Assembly: GCF_021484805.1 (NCBI RefSeq)
Contig: NZ_CP090557.1
Location: 1,686,001 to 1,750,000 of the forward strand
Length of the DNA stretch: 64,000 nucleotides
Reading direction: 5' to 3'
DNA from: Tellurirhabdus bombi
GTDB taxonomy: Bacteria > Bacteroidota > Bacteroidia > Cytophagales > Spirosomataceae
The notes beneath the pieces are model-generated. The model was not told where the DNA came from and did no database searches. It worked only from the letters and a program-made list of their open reading frames with translations. Positions 16,814 to 24,946 of the stretch are shown in pieces (position 1 is the first letter of the stretch; every line of letters begins with the position of its first letter). The position numbers and the translations under genes were made by a program.

Positions 16814-18004
16814 ATGCAAGATCAAATTAAAAGCTTGGCCCGTCAATACGCGGCTGATATCGTTGCCAACCGGCGGCACCTGCACGCCAATCCAGAGTTG
16901 TCTTTTCATGAATACAACACGGCTAAGTTTGTCGCCGAGCAACTGAAAGCGATTGGCCTCACGCCGCAGGAAGGCGTGGCCGGAACAGGTCTGGTGGCCA
17001 TTATTGAAGGAACAAATCCGACCAGCCGGGTGGTGGGGTTGCGGGCCGACATGGATGCCTTGCCCATTCTGGAAGCGAACGATGTGCCTTATAAATCGAC
17101 TGTTCCGGGCGTGATGCACGCCTGCGGACACGATGTACACACATCCTCACTGCTCGGGACGGCCCGCATTCTGCAAAACCTACGTGACCAGTTTGAAGGC
17201 ACCGTTAAGCTTGTTTTTCAACCGGCGGAGGAGAAAGCGCCCGGCGGAGCGTCGCTCATGATCAAAGACGGTGTACTGGAAAATCCGGCCCCGGCCAGCA
17301 TGATTGGGCAGCACGTGGCACCGAATATTCCGGTGGGGAAAATTGGCTTCCGCGAAGGCATGTACATGGCCAGCACGGACGAACTGTACCTGACCGTGAA
17401 AGGCAAAGGCGGCCACGGAGCCATGCCAGACCAGTTGATCGACCCTGTATTGATCGCTTCGCACATCATTGTAGCGTTGCAGCAGATTATCAGCCGGAAC
17501 CGCAAACCGGCGAACCCGTCGGTCTTGTCTTTCGGGCGGTTTATTGCCGATGGCGTGACGAATGTGATTCCGAACGAAGTGCATATTGAAGGAACGTTTC
17601 GCTGCATGGACGAAGAGTGGCGCGAAGATGGCCTGAAGCGCATGAAAAAACTGGCCGAGGGCATGGCCGAAGCAATGGGAGGAAGCTGCGAACTGAACGT
17701 TGTGCGCGGGTATCCATTCCTTAAAAACCACCCTGAGCTGACGCGGCGGCTGCGCTCATCCGCCACGGCTTACATGGGCTCAGAAAACGTCATTAACCTG
17801 GATCTCTGGATGGCCGGTGAAGACTTTGCGTTTTATTCGCAGGTGGTTGATTCTTGTTTCTACCGGCTGGGAACGCGCAACGAAGAACGAGGCATTATCT
17901 CGGGCGTGCATACGCCTACGTTTGACATCGACGAGTCGGCGCTGGAAATTGGAGCGGGTCTAATGAGTTGGTTAGCCATTAACGAGTTAAGCTCCCAAAA
18001 ATAA
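16814..18004 (+). CDS. M20D family amidohydrolase (N-acyl amino acid / hippurate hydrolase type)
   Basis: A 396-residue metal-dependent hydrolase without a signal peptide. The metal-site order is that of M20D: GLRADMDALP, the Cys/His site HACGHDVHTS, FQPAEEKAPGGA with the catalytic Glu pair, and a C-terminal AGEDFAFYSQ. The dimerisation domain has GKGGHGAMP. Relatives remove acyl groups from N-acyl amino acids, IAA-amino acids or hippurate in the cytoplasm. The gene is 5 bp before the histidine phosphatase gene, so the two are likely cotranscribed. The ATG at 16814 begins MQDQIKSLARQYA. Confidence 0.93.
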   Translation: MQDQIKSLARQYAADIVANRRHLHANPELSFHEYNTAKFVAEQLKAIGLTPQEGVAGTGLVAIIEGTNPTSRVVGLRADMDALPILEANDVPYKSTVPGVMHACGHDVHTSSLLGTARILQNLRDQFEGTVKLVFQPAEEKAPGGASLMIKDGVLENPAPASMIGQHVAPNIPVGKIGFREGMYMASTDELYLTVKGKGGHGAMPDQLIDPVLIASHIIVALQQIISRNRKPANPSVLSFGRFIADGVTNVIPNEVHIEGTFRCMDEEWREDGLKRMKKLAEGMAEAMGGSCELNVVRGYPFLKNHPELTRRLRSSATAYMGSENVINLDLWMAGEDFAFYSQVVDSCFYRLGTRNEERGIISGVHTPTFDIDESALEIGAGLMSWLAINELSSQK

Positions 18005-18009
18005 AGCCT

Positions 18010-18540
18010 ATGGTTTGCATTGCGTGGCGTCCTTTTTACCTGACGATTGTAGTTAGTTTGGCTATTTTTAGTCTTTCTTCCTGCTCGACCAGTACCATCT
18101 ATATTGTTCGGCATGCGGAGAAGGTGAGCGAAGCCGACACAACCAGCCTTTCGCCAGTGGGTTTCCAGCGGGCCGAAGACCTGGCCGGGGCGCTCATCAA
18201 CGCCCAGATTGATTCCATTCTAACCACGCCATACCGCCGAACCCGGCAAACGGCCGAACCACTAGCCCGTCAGTTAAACCTGCCCATCGTTTCGTATTCA
18301 GCTCGTTCGACGGAGGAAATTGTACAAAGGCTGGAGCGCATGAAGGGAAAAAACGTTCTGGTGGTAGGTCACAGCAATACCATTTTGGAAATTGCCAGAG
18401 GATTAGGCGTCAAGCCGAGAATGACGAAAATAGAATCAGACGATTTTGATAACCTACTGAGAATTACGCTCGAAAGAGGACTTTTTGGTAAATCCGTCCG
18501 CCTCCGAGAAAGTACGTATGGGGAGCCAACACCTCCGTGA
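18010..18540 (+). CDS. Histidine phosphatase family lipoprotein
   Basis: A 176-residue SixA/phosphoglycerate-mutase-type phosphatase. An N-terminal signal ends in LSSC, so it is probably a lipoprotein. The phosphohistidine motif IVRHAEK comes directly after it. YRRTRQTA follows, and VVGHSNT supplies the second catalytic His. An exported member acts on a phosphorylated small molecule or protein outside the cytoplasm; the substrate is unknown. It follows the M20D gene by 5 bp. Confidence 0.9.
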   Translation: MVCIAWRPFYLTIVVSLAIFSLSSCSTSTIYIVRHAEKVSEADTTSLSPVGFQRAEDLAGALINAQIDSILTTPYRRTRQTAEPLARQLNLPIVSYSARSTEEIVQRLERMKGKNVLVVGHSNTILEIARGLGVKPRMTKIESDDFDNLLRITLERGLFGKSVRLRESTYGEPTPP

Positions 18541-18643
18541 GGCTGATTTTTAGGACTAACAAGCAGATTGAAAAAGGTTTTTGTGCAATTTTTCCCGGAT
18601 AAATGCAGTTATACCAATAGTTACTATTATCTGATTATTGGTT

Positions 18644-19096
18644 ATGTGTATAAGGATCGTTCGCGTATTGATTCTTCTTTTTAGTGTCATTAGTCTCAAT
18701 GTAGTTGTTAGTAAAGCCCAGCAGCCAACTGGTTCAACCTTCCCCAATCGCTATACGGGCCGTCAAATTGTGGTCACCGTGGGCAACGGGGAAGCCCGCC
18801 CGGAATACCGAATGCTTGAAAATGGCTTACTATTTTACCGAAATACCACTGATAGTTCTTACCAGCAACTTGGCCAGCAGCCGAAGGAAAAAACCCAGGC
18901 GCTCTTTAAAAAACTAGAGCAGGAGCTGAAAGTGAAGACTGTTAAGGCAACAAAATCGGAAACGCCGGATGCGTCAGTAGCTTGGAAAAAGTCAAAAACG
19001 CAGTTTAACGTCAGTTGGGAAGGCAAAGATGCGCCCGATGGATACCGGGATTTTTACGAAGATTTCTTGAAGCTGTTTCCTAAAAAAACACGATAA
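18644..19096 (+). CDS. Small secreted protein of unknown function
   Basis: A 150-residue protein starting at ATG 18644 (MCIRIVRVLILLFSVISL); a TTG two codons earlier is less likely. A Sec signal ends near VVSKAQ. The mature part has VTVGNGEARPEYRMLENG and ends in a Lys-rich tail (DFLKLFPKKTR). No domain is recognised. It is alone on its strand and ends at a strong bidirectional terminator. Confidence 0.7.
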   Translation: MCIRIVRVLILLFSVISLNVVVSKAQQPTGSTFPNRYTGRQIVVTVGNGEARPEYRMLENGLLFYRNTTDSSYQQLGQQPKEKTQALFKKLEQELKVKTVKATKSETPDASVAWKKSKTQFNVSWEGKDAPDGYRDFYEDFLKLFPKKTR

Positions 19097-19125
19097 AAAA
19101 AGCCCCGACCGAATCGGGGCTTTTT
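19095..19125. terminator. Bidirectional Rho-independent terminator
   Basis: A 7-bp GC-rich stem (19102-19108 with 19114-19120) is flanked by an A-run on the left and five T on the right, so it can stop transcription from both sides. It lies between the small secreted-protein gene and the convergent headless M56 paralogue. Confidence 0.88.
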
Positions 19126-19130
19126 GTTTG

Positions 19131-20042
19131 TTACTCTTCCAAAGAAAAGTGTATGGGCAGATTAAAACGGACATTAACCGGTTTACCATCCTGCATAGCT
19201 GGTTTCCACTTCGGCATGGCTGCAACGATGCGTTTGGCCTCCTCATCTGTACCAAATCCCATCCCTTTCAATATTTTTACATCCTTAATGCTACCATCAG
19301 TCGTTACGATGAAGTTGACAAAAACCCGGCCTGATACATTGGCGCGAACCGCCGCCTCTGGATAGCGCATGTTTTTACCCAGCCATTCGAACAAAGCTGG
19401 CGTACCACCCGGAAATTCGGGTTGGTGCTGAACTACCGCAAAAATCTTTCCATCGACCAACGGGCTGGTTTCTTCATCTACCCGCGGCTTTGTAGGCAGG
19501 TTAGTAGCAGCAGAACTGATTCCCATTTTGACGATAAGATTACCGCGTTTGGGAGCGGCAGCCGGATTGGCAACGGCGATTTCTGTGGTAGGGTAACCAT
19601 CAAACGTAACAACCAGCGTGGCATTACCCGGCACGTTAGAAAAAATAAAATTACCGTTTGCATCGGTTGAAGTGCCTCTGGATTGATTCTTTAACTCAAT
19701 GTTGGCACCAGCTAACGGCTTGCCATCCGGCGAAAGAATCTGGCCCGAAATGGTTTTGGCGGCGGAGCTAGCAGTAGCCGACTCCTGTTGAACGACGTCC
19801 TTCTTGGACTGGTCTTCGCAGGCAGCAACGAACACGACAACGGCAGTAGTCAAGGCGGCAACGGCACCGTATTTCACCAGTGCCCACCGATTGGTTTTGG
19901 ATTGTTGTAACATAAGAATGCGTTGTTTAAGGGTAGAAGAATTTAGAAAAGGGTTAATTAAAAAATCGGTTTCCGGCTTGAACGCGAAAGCGGACTGACA
20001 AGCGTTCAGCCAATGCTTGACTACTTGCTGCGGAGGTTTCAT
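19131..20042 (-). CDS. Headless M56 paralogue: linker, membrane helix, carboxypeptidase-regulatory and TonB-C domains
   Basis: A 303-residue protein. Residues about 12-60 (LNACQSAFAF, then NPFLNSSTLKQRILMLQQSKTNRWALVKYG) match the part of the neighbouring M56 protein that lies just after its protease domain (FNPSLLKERILMLHSRTTSRWAVGKY). The HExxH protease domain itself is missing. One membrane helix follows (AVAALTTAVVVFVAA), then a carboxypeptidase-regulatory-like beta domain (ISGQILSPDGKPLAGANIELK) and a TonB C-terminal-like domain with PEFPGGTPALFEWLGKNMRYPEAA and GSIKDVKILKG. It lies 7 bp after the M56 gene in the same operon. It may be a truncated duplicate retained as an envelope partner of the sensor. 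The function is inferred only from this layout. Confidence 0.85.
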   Translation of the reverse strand: MKPPQQVVKHWLNACQSAFAFKPETDFLINPFLNSSTLKQRILMLQQSKTNRWALVKYGAVAALTTAVVVFVAACEDQSKKDVVQQESATASSAAKTISGQILSPDGKPLAGANIELKNQSRGTSTDANGNFIFSNVPGNATLVVTFDGYPTTEIAVANPAAAPKRGNLIVKMGISSAATNLPTKPRVDEETSPLVDGKIFAVVQHQPEFPGGTPALFEWLGKNMRYPEAAVRANVSGRVFVNFIVTTDGSIKDVKILKGMGFGTDEEAKRIVAAMPKWKPAMQDGKPVNVRFNLPIHFSLEE

Positions 20043-20049
20043 AAGAAGG

Positions 20050-21996
20050 TTATTTTCGGGTATAGATTCGGACTTCGGACGGGTCTGCCTGGTGGTTAAC
20101 GTCGATCCGCTCGATGGTATTCGGGGATATTTCGCTCGCTTCCTCGCGTGTAATAACCTGATCGTTCACGTAGTAGGTGGCAGGTAGCTTTCGGTCTGTA
20201 TAGATTTTGAGCTGATTCTTAAAGGCAGTAGCCTTTTGCTGAGTCGACGCATTTTTGGTGGTTACCTGAATGACGCCGTTTTTACCCCGTTCGCCATAAA
20301 GGGCGGTTGCTGATGCATCTTTGAGCACATCAATCGATAGAATGTTGTTAGGGTTTATTTGTCCAGGAGCAGGACGATCTACCTGGGGGATTCCGTCGAT
20401 GATAAATAGCGGCGCTGGGTCATCCCACTGATTAGGCGCAAAGACACCTTTCGATAAGTCTTCTGCCGGAAGTTTTTTGTTGCCTTCCAGCATAAACCGA
20501 ACGGGTATTGTATACTTGACCGAGACAGGTTCTCCGTTCTGCTTTCCTGGCGTCCAGTTGGGCATCTGGCTAACCACCCGAACGGCTTCTTCGTCGCAGC
20601 CGTAGCCAATCCCTTTCTGCACCTTTATGTCGCTTACGGCGCCGTTTTGATTAATAATAAAATCAACAAAAACAGTCCCCTGGATATTGCTGCGAGCGGC
20701 GGCGGCTGAGTAGCGTATGTGCCGGGCCAGGTACTGCTGCAAGGCTTCGATTCCCCCCGGAAATTCCGGCTTTTGCTCGACCACCGTAAATACTTTGTCC
20801 GATTTCTCTGCGGTAGATTTTTCTTCAGGAACTGTTGGTTTGACTTCAGGAACAAAGCCCACCACGACTATTTCACTCAGTACTTCCGGGCGCTGGGCTA
20901 GCGTAAAGTCAACGCTGGTTTTGCCCGCAACGGCTTTTACCTGAGAATCATAGCCGACAAAACTGACCACCAATTCAGCATTGGCCGCTATGTTTTTCAA
21001 TTGGTAAGTTCCCTGCTTATTCGTTGATGCCCCCGTTGTTGTCCCTTTGACAATGATCGTTGCCCCGGCCAGCGGCTTTTTATCCTGATTGAACACGGTG
21101 CCGGTAACCGTAACTTTTTCATCTGCTACCGATGTAACCAGATTGGTAAGCTCTTCCCGGGCCGTGGTCATCGCCAGCAATCCGGTTGCTAGTGGAATCA
21201 CCAGTAAATATTTTCCGACTGCCCAGCGGCTGGTCGTGCGGCTGTGCAACATCAGAATGCGTTCTTTCAGCAGGGAAGGGTTAAAAAAGCTGTTGGCAAG
21301 GCTGTCTGGCTGCGCATTGAAGGCGTATTCCACCAGAAAGGTGGCGTATTGATTTTTGTCGTTAGCACTCTCGTCGGCCAGAAATTCGTGAACCTGCCGA
21401 ATGGCCTGTTTGTAGAATATAAAAACCGGATTAAGCCAGAAAACAACCTGAACCAGCTCAAAAAACAGAATGTCGGCGCTGTGCCATTGCCGGATATGCA
21501 CCATTTCATGCTGACAAACAATGTTCTGGTGTTCTTGAGCATCCACTGGGTTAAGCACCAGATAGCGGAAAAACGAAAAAGACGGCACCTCCTTTTTTTC
21601 AGGCAGCACCAGCACGTGGTCTTCCCGAGGAACTCGTCGGGAGCGAGCAATTAACCGACTAACGCCCGTCAACCGGGATAATAGCCGAACGAAAATTAGT
21701 GCGGCTATTAAGCCATATACCCCATAGCTAATAATTTTCCAATCGGGGCCGGTTGGTTCGGTTGGTTGAGCTAATACGGTCACGGGCAGCGTTATAACCC
21801 CAATGGGCATGGGCAGTTGTTCAACTGTCTGGGTCGATAATTCGACCAGCGGCAGAAGCAACGCAACCAAAACGGAACCGATCAGATAAGCTCGATTCAG
21901 TTTAAAAAAGGTATGTCGCCGCAGCCATAACCAGTAGCAGGCGTAGAATAACACCAGATACAGGTTGGCTTTGAGAAAATAGTCTACTGCATTCAT
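20050..21996 (-). CDS. M56 family metallopeptidase (BlaR1-like) with carboxypeptidase-regulatory, TonB-C and plug-like modules
   Basis: A 648-residue membrane protein. The N-terminal four-helix BlaR1/MecR1 peptidase region is present, with zinc motif HEMVH at about residues 163-167 and a further Glu in HEFLADE near 204. A linker and a membrane helix (about 260-276) precede an extracytoplasmic part. That part holds a carboxypeptidase-regulatory-like domain (VTGTVFNQDKKPLAGATIIV), a TonB C-terminal domain (PEFPGGIEALQQYLARHIRY), and a segment like the SusC plug end (LFIIDGIPQ, SIDVLKDASATALYGERG). A shorter copy of the same pattern closes the protein (YYVNDQVITREEA). It presumably senses an envelope signal and cleaves the BlaI-type repressor encoded just upstream, with which it overlaps by 4 bp. 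Confidence 0.93.
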   Translation of the reverse strand: MNAVDYFLKANLYLVLFYACYWLWLRRHTFFKLNRAYLIGSVLVALLLPLVELSTQTVEQLPMPIGVITLPVTVLAQPTEPTGPDWKIISYGVYGLIAALIFVRLLSRLTGVSRLIARSRRVPREDHVLVLPEKKEVPSFSFFRYLVLNPVDAQEHQNIVCQHEMVHIRQWHSADILFFELVQVVFWLNPVFIFYKQAIRQVHEFLADESANDKNQYATFLVEYAFNAQPDSLANSFFNPSLLKERILMLHSRTTSRWAVGKYLLVIPLATGLLAMTTAREELTNLVTSVADEKVTVTGTVFNQDKKPLAGATIIVKGTTTGASTNKQGTYQLKNIAANAELVVSFVGYDSQVKAVAGKTSVDFTLAQRPEVLSEIVVVGFVPEVKPTVPEEKSTAEKSDKVFTVVEQKPEFPGGIEALQQYLARHIRYSAAAARSNIQGTVFVDFIINQNGAVSDIKVQKGIGYGCDEEAVRVVSQMPNWTPGKQNGEPVSVKYTIPVRFMLEGNKKLPAEDLSKGVFAPNQWDDPAPLFIIDGIPQVDRPAPGQINPNNILSIDVLKDASATALYGERGKNGVIQVTTKNASTQQKATAFKNQLKIYTDRKLPATYYVNDQVITREEASEISPNTIERIDVNHQADPSEVRIYTRK

Positions 21997-22367
21997 ACGT
22001 TTTTTTTACGGTTTAGGAGTTCGATGATTTCATTGGCTTCCTTCAACGATAGATTCCGATCTTTGACAAAAAACGAAACCAGCTTTTTCAGCGAATTATC
22101 AAAGTAGTTGGACATCAACTGCTCGGTCTGGAATTGCTTGTACTGCTCTTCCGTGATCAGCGGGTAATACTCATGCGTTTTGCCGTAAGCCCGGTAGCCT
22201 ACCAATCCTTTCTTTTCCAGAATCCGAATGATGGTAGAAACTGTATTGTAAGCTGGTTTTGGCTCATCGGAAAGCTCCGCCAAAACGTCTTTCACAAACG
22301 CTTTTTCCAGCTTCCACAATACCCGCATGATTTCTTCTTCGGCTTTGGTGAGTTCACGTACCTGCAT
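21993..22367 (-). CDS. BlaI/MecI/CopY family transcriptional repressor
   Basis: A 124-residue winged-helix repressor: LTKAEEEIMRVLWKLEKAFVKDVL, then YNTVSTIIRILEKKGLVGYRAYGKTHEYYP, and a C-terminal dimerisation helix pair. Family members bind dyads as dimers and are inactivated by cleavage by a cognate M56 sensor. The start ATG is at 22367. Two ACTAA-N4-TTAGT dyads lie 50-83 bp upstream and are its likely autoregulatory operators. It is the first gene of the operon with the M56 sensor (4-bp overlap) and the headless paralogue. Confidence 0.95.
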   Translation of the reverse strand: MQVRELTKAEEEIMRVLWKLEKAFVKDVLAELSDEPKPAYNTVSTIIRILEKKGLVGYRAYGKTHEYYPLITEEQYKQFQTEQLMSNYFDNSLKKLVSFFVKDRNLSLKEANEIIELLNRKKNV

Positions 22368-22416
22368 TGTAATAAGACTTGTTGTAGTTGGAATAAATTG
22401 ATACAGCTAATGTAAG

Positions 22417-22450
22417 ACTAATGTGTTAGTTTTACAACTAATTAATTAGT
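22417..22450. promoter_or_regulatory. Tandem BlaI-type operator dyads (locus 1)
   Basis: Two dyads of form ACTAA-N4-TTAGT lie at 22417-22430 (inner TGTG) and 22437-22450 (inner TTAA). Their centres are exactly 20 bp apart, about two helical turns. The second extends to a perfect 16-bp palindrome at 22436-22451. They lie 50-83 bp upstream of the repressor start. The same layout precedes the second BlaI gene at 44842-44875. Repressor binding is inferred. Confidence 0.7.
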
Positions 22451-22547
22451 TAAAAAGTTTAAAAGAAAATCCGCCATAAAAGATAGCGGATTAAGACCAA
22501 GTGAATTTAATAGCTTTTCAGGCGAGGATAGGGGGTAACGATAGAGT

Positions 22548-23999
22548 CTAAGCGCTTGGCTCCGTCCACCACTTTTTGCGCTCTTCCTGCCCGTCAGCAT
22601 CCTCCAGATCGTGCAAAAGGAGCGAGGTCGTGTCACCTGACTCATAGCTTATTTGCAGCCCAACAAAGTTCAGATAATCATTTAGAAGCATTTCCAACGG
22701 CTGATTACTAAAAATGCAGGCATCGAAATACCAATCCAGTTTTTCACCCGCTACTTCTTCGCAAACAGCGCGGTAATCGTCGAGGCTATACCCTATAAAC
22801 GGTTTGCCAAATCGCTCCCACATGATGCGCATCACATTATCGAGTGTGGTCTGGTGGTTTGTTTTTCGGCGGAGGTGCAAATCCAGAATCATGGCCGCAA
22901 TAGCACCTTTGTGATAAACGGAAACTTTCCGGTCGGGAACTCCTTTTTCGTAGCCATCCAGCCACAAATCCCAGGAGGACTCGACAAGCGATTGTGCCGC
23001 CCGACCGCTCTGTTCAAAGTGTCGTTTAAATAAAACGTGCAGTTCTTTGCGGTAAGCTTCATCGCTGAACACACCCGAACGGCGCAGGATCAGATCACCA
23101 TAATAGGTAGTGACGCCCTCGGCCACAAAACAGGTCGGAAAGTAGTTTTCCCGCGTGAAATCATACGGCAGCAGCTCTGTCGGGCGAATCCGGATAATGT
23201 TCCAGGTGTGAAATAATTCGTGGGAGCTAACGCCCAGCAAATCGACGTAAAGACCATCTTCGGGCGGCCCAAGAACAAGCATGGTCGAATTACGATGCTC
23301 AACTCCGTGGTAATAGGGAGTGTCCAGAACCAGGGTCAGAAAATGGTACTCAGTCTCCGGGAACGCGCCAAATAACTGAAGTTGTGCTTCTGTAAACCGC
23401 GTAAAATCGTATTTAATCCGCTCCCAATCAGGTTGGTAGTTGCCATGAATCCAAACGTGAAAGGGAATGCCATCGATGACATACTGATTATGTTGTAAAT
23501 CTGGCGAAGCAATGAGCGGGCAGTCAACCAGTTCGTAAAAGTCGTTTGCTACCAGCGTCGTTGGGCCAGTTTTTTTCAGGCCACAGGCTATTTGCCAATC
23601 ATCGGGAATACCGAGTTCAACCGTACAGCGTTCGTGCAGGCGGCCTTCAGCATAGAGGCAGACATTGACGGGGTTAATGTAGAGCAGGCGATGGTCGGCG
23701 TAGGACGTTCCGGCATTGATTACGTTGCTGTAATACGTAAAACGAACCACCAGTTCTGAAATTCCTTCCGTTTGTATGTGCCAGCGATCTTTGGTTATTT
23801 TGCGGAAAATCAGTGGGTTACCGTTTATGTCCGTGATCTCAAATTGCTGAATATTTTTGGCAAAATGCTGAAGCTCATACCGGCCGGGACGCCAGCTTGG
23901 TAGTTGAAGCTCAACACTCTCAGTGTCAATATCAGCAAGGTGGCATTCCACGTTGAGCGAGCGGGAGGCGGGATTTTCAGAAAAAAGTTTGTAATGCAT
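22548..23999 (-). CDS. M61 family metallopeptidase (glycyl aminopeptidase-like)
   Basis: A 483-residue peptidase without a signal peptide. The N-terminal beta domain has QLPSWRPGRYELQHFAKN, the M61 signature region. The zinc site is HELFH at residues 260-264 in VSSHELFHTWN, with the third ligand in FVAEGVTTYYGDL. Typical M61 proteins carry a C-terminal PDZ domain and run to about 600 residues. This one ends soon after the catalytic domain, so the PDZ part is missing or very short. It probably cleaves N-terminal Gly or Ala from peptides. It is separated from the BlaI operator region by about 97 bp and is probably transcribed alone. Confidence 0.92.
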   Translation of the reverse strand: MHYKLFSENPASRSLNVECHLADIDTESVELQLPSWRPGRYELQHFAKNIQQFEITDINGNPLIFRKITKDRWHIQTEGISELVVRFTYYSNVINAGTSYADHRLLYINPVNVCLYAEGRLHERCTVELGIPDDWQIACGLKKTGPTTLVANDFYELVDCPLIASPDLQHNQYVIDGIPFHVWIHGNYQPDWERIKYDFTRFTEAQLQLFGAFPETEYHFLTLVLDTPYYHGVEHRNSTMLVLGPPEDGLYVDLLGVSSHELFHTWNIIRIRPTELLPYDFTRENYFPTCFVAEGVTTYYGDLILRRSGVFSDEAYRKELHVLFKRHFEQSGRAAQSLVESSWDLWLDGYEKGVPDRKVSVYHKGAIAAMILDLHLRRKTNHQTTLDNVMRIMWERFGKPFIGYSLDDYRAVCEEVAGEKLDWYFDACIFSNQPLEMLLNDYLNFVGLQISYESGDTTSLLLHDLEDADGQEERKKWWTEPSA

Positions 24000-24141
24000 A
24001 AGACGTTCCAGAAACGTTGGTACAACGGATAAAAGCTATTGAATAACGGATTTATCAATAAGGATCAGCCGTCCGAAGCTAATAAGTAGACCAGTAAAGT
24101 TAATCGCTTGTTTATGAAAACTATAAAAAGGTGAAAGCTAC

Positions 24142-24172
24142 TTGCTACATAGCTAAAGATTCCCTACCTTTG
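24142..24172 (+). promoter_or_regulatory. Bacteroidota-type promoter of rpmH-rnpA
   Basis: A -33 TTG at 24142-24144 and a -7 TACCTTTG at 24165-24172 are separated by 20 nt. This matches the TTTG / TAnnTTTG consensus known for the primary sigma factor of this phylum. The rpmH start is 42 nt downstream. Confidence 0.75.
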
Positions 24173-24214
24173 CGGACTCTTTTAGGAACAACGATATCAA
24201 ACGCATAGATTGTC

Positions 24215-24382
24215 ATGAAAAGAACATACCAACCGTCGAACCGTAAGCGGAGAAACAAGCACGGCTTCCGCGAACGTATGGCTTCCGCTAGTGGTCGCAA
24301 ATTATTAGCCGCTCGTCGCAAAAAAGGTCGTCATAAGCTGACTGTCTCCGACGAGAAAAAAGGCGAACGCTTTAAATTCTAA
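24215..24382 (+). CDS. rpmH: 50S ribosomal protein L34
   Basis: A 55-residue, strongly basic protein with the L34 signature: [27 protein letters not shown] and [13 protein letters not shown]. The C-terminus ([12 protein letters not shown]) is slightly longer than in E. coli, as is usual for Bacteroidota. L34 is a component of the large ribosomal subunit. It is followed after 79 bp by rnpA, the near-universal order, and has its own phylum-type promoter upstream. Confidence 0.97.
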   Translation: MKRTYQPSNRKRRNKHGFRERMASASGRKLLAARRKKGRHKLTVSDEKKGERFKF

Positions 24383-24461
24383 TTATTGAGGTTACAGGCA
24401 TAAATGGCTGGTGGAATCATCAGCTAGCTAGTTGTCCGTTAACTTTAATTCTCCATGACTT

Positions 24462-24854
24462 ATGCGGCAAACGTTCCATAAATCAGAGCGGCTTTGCAGC
24501 AAAAAAGTCATTGACCAGTTATTTGAAAAAGGTAGCTCGACCGTTCGGACGTTCTACCTTTTTCCGTTTCGGGTATTGTATTTGCCCGTGCCCGAAAATT
24601 CCGCAGAGGATGCTTCTCCTTTGCCTGCTATTTTAATTACGGTTTCCAAACGCAACTTCAAACATGCCGTTGACCGTAACCTGCTTCGTCGCCGAATTCG
24701 CGAAGCATACCGCAAAAACAAACCGTTTTTATTCGGGACTCCCGAAAAATCCAAAAACGCGCCCGAATACATTGCCTTTTTGTATACCGCCCGGCAAAAA
24801 ATTTCGTTTGAAGAGATAGAAAAAAGCATGAAATTAGTACTGGCTAAAATGTAG
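24462..24854 (+). CDS. rnpA: Ribonuclease P protein component
   Basis: A 130-residue basic protein. It has the RNase P protein motifs: FHKSERLCSKKVIDQLFEKG at the N-terminus, ITVSKRNFKHAVDRN, and the RNA-binding RNLLRRRIREAYR helix. With the RNase P RNA (not in this window) it removes 5' leaders from pre-tRNAs. It lies directly downstream of rpmH. The usual following genes yidD and yidC are absent; an S41 protease gene comes next instead. Confidence 0.96.
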   Translation: MRQTFHKSERLCSKKVIDQLFEKGSSTVRTFYLFPFRVLYLPVPENSAEDASPLPAILITVSKRNFKHAVDRNLLRRRIREAYRKNKPFLFGTPEKSKNAPEYIAFLYTARQKISFEEIEKSMKLVLAKM

Positions 24855-24946
24855 ATCAGCCTTTGATTAGATGGTCTGACTGCCAGTTACCCATATTTTC
24901 CTTACACACAGCTTTAACAGACGGCTAAAAATTACCGTCCTACCTC

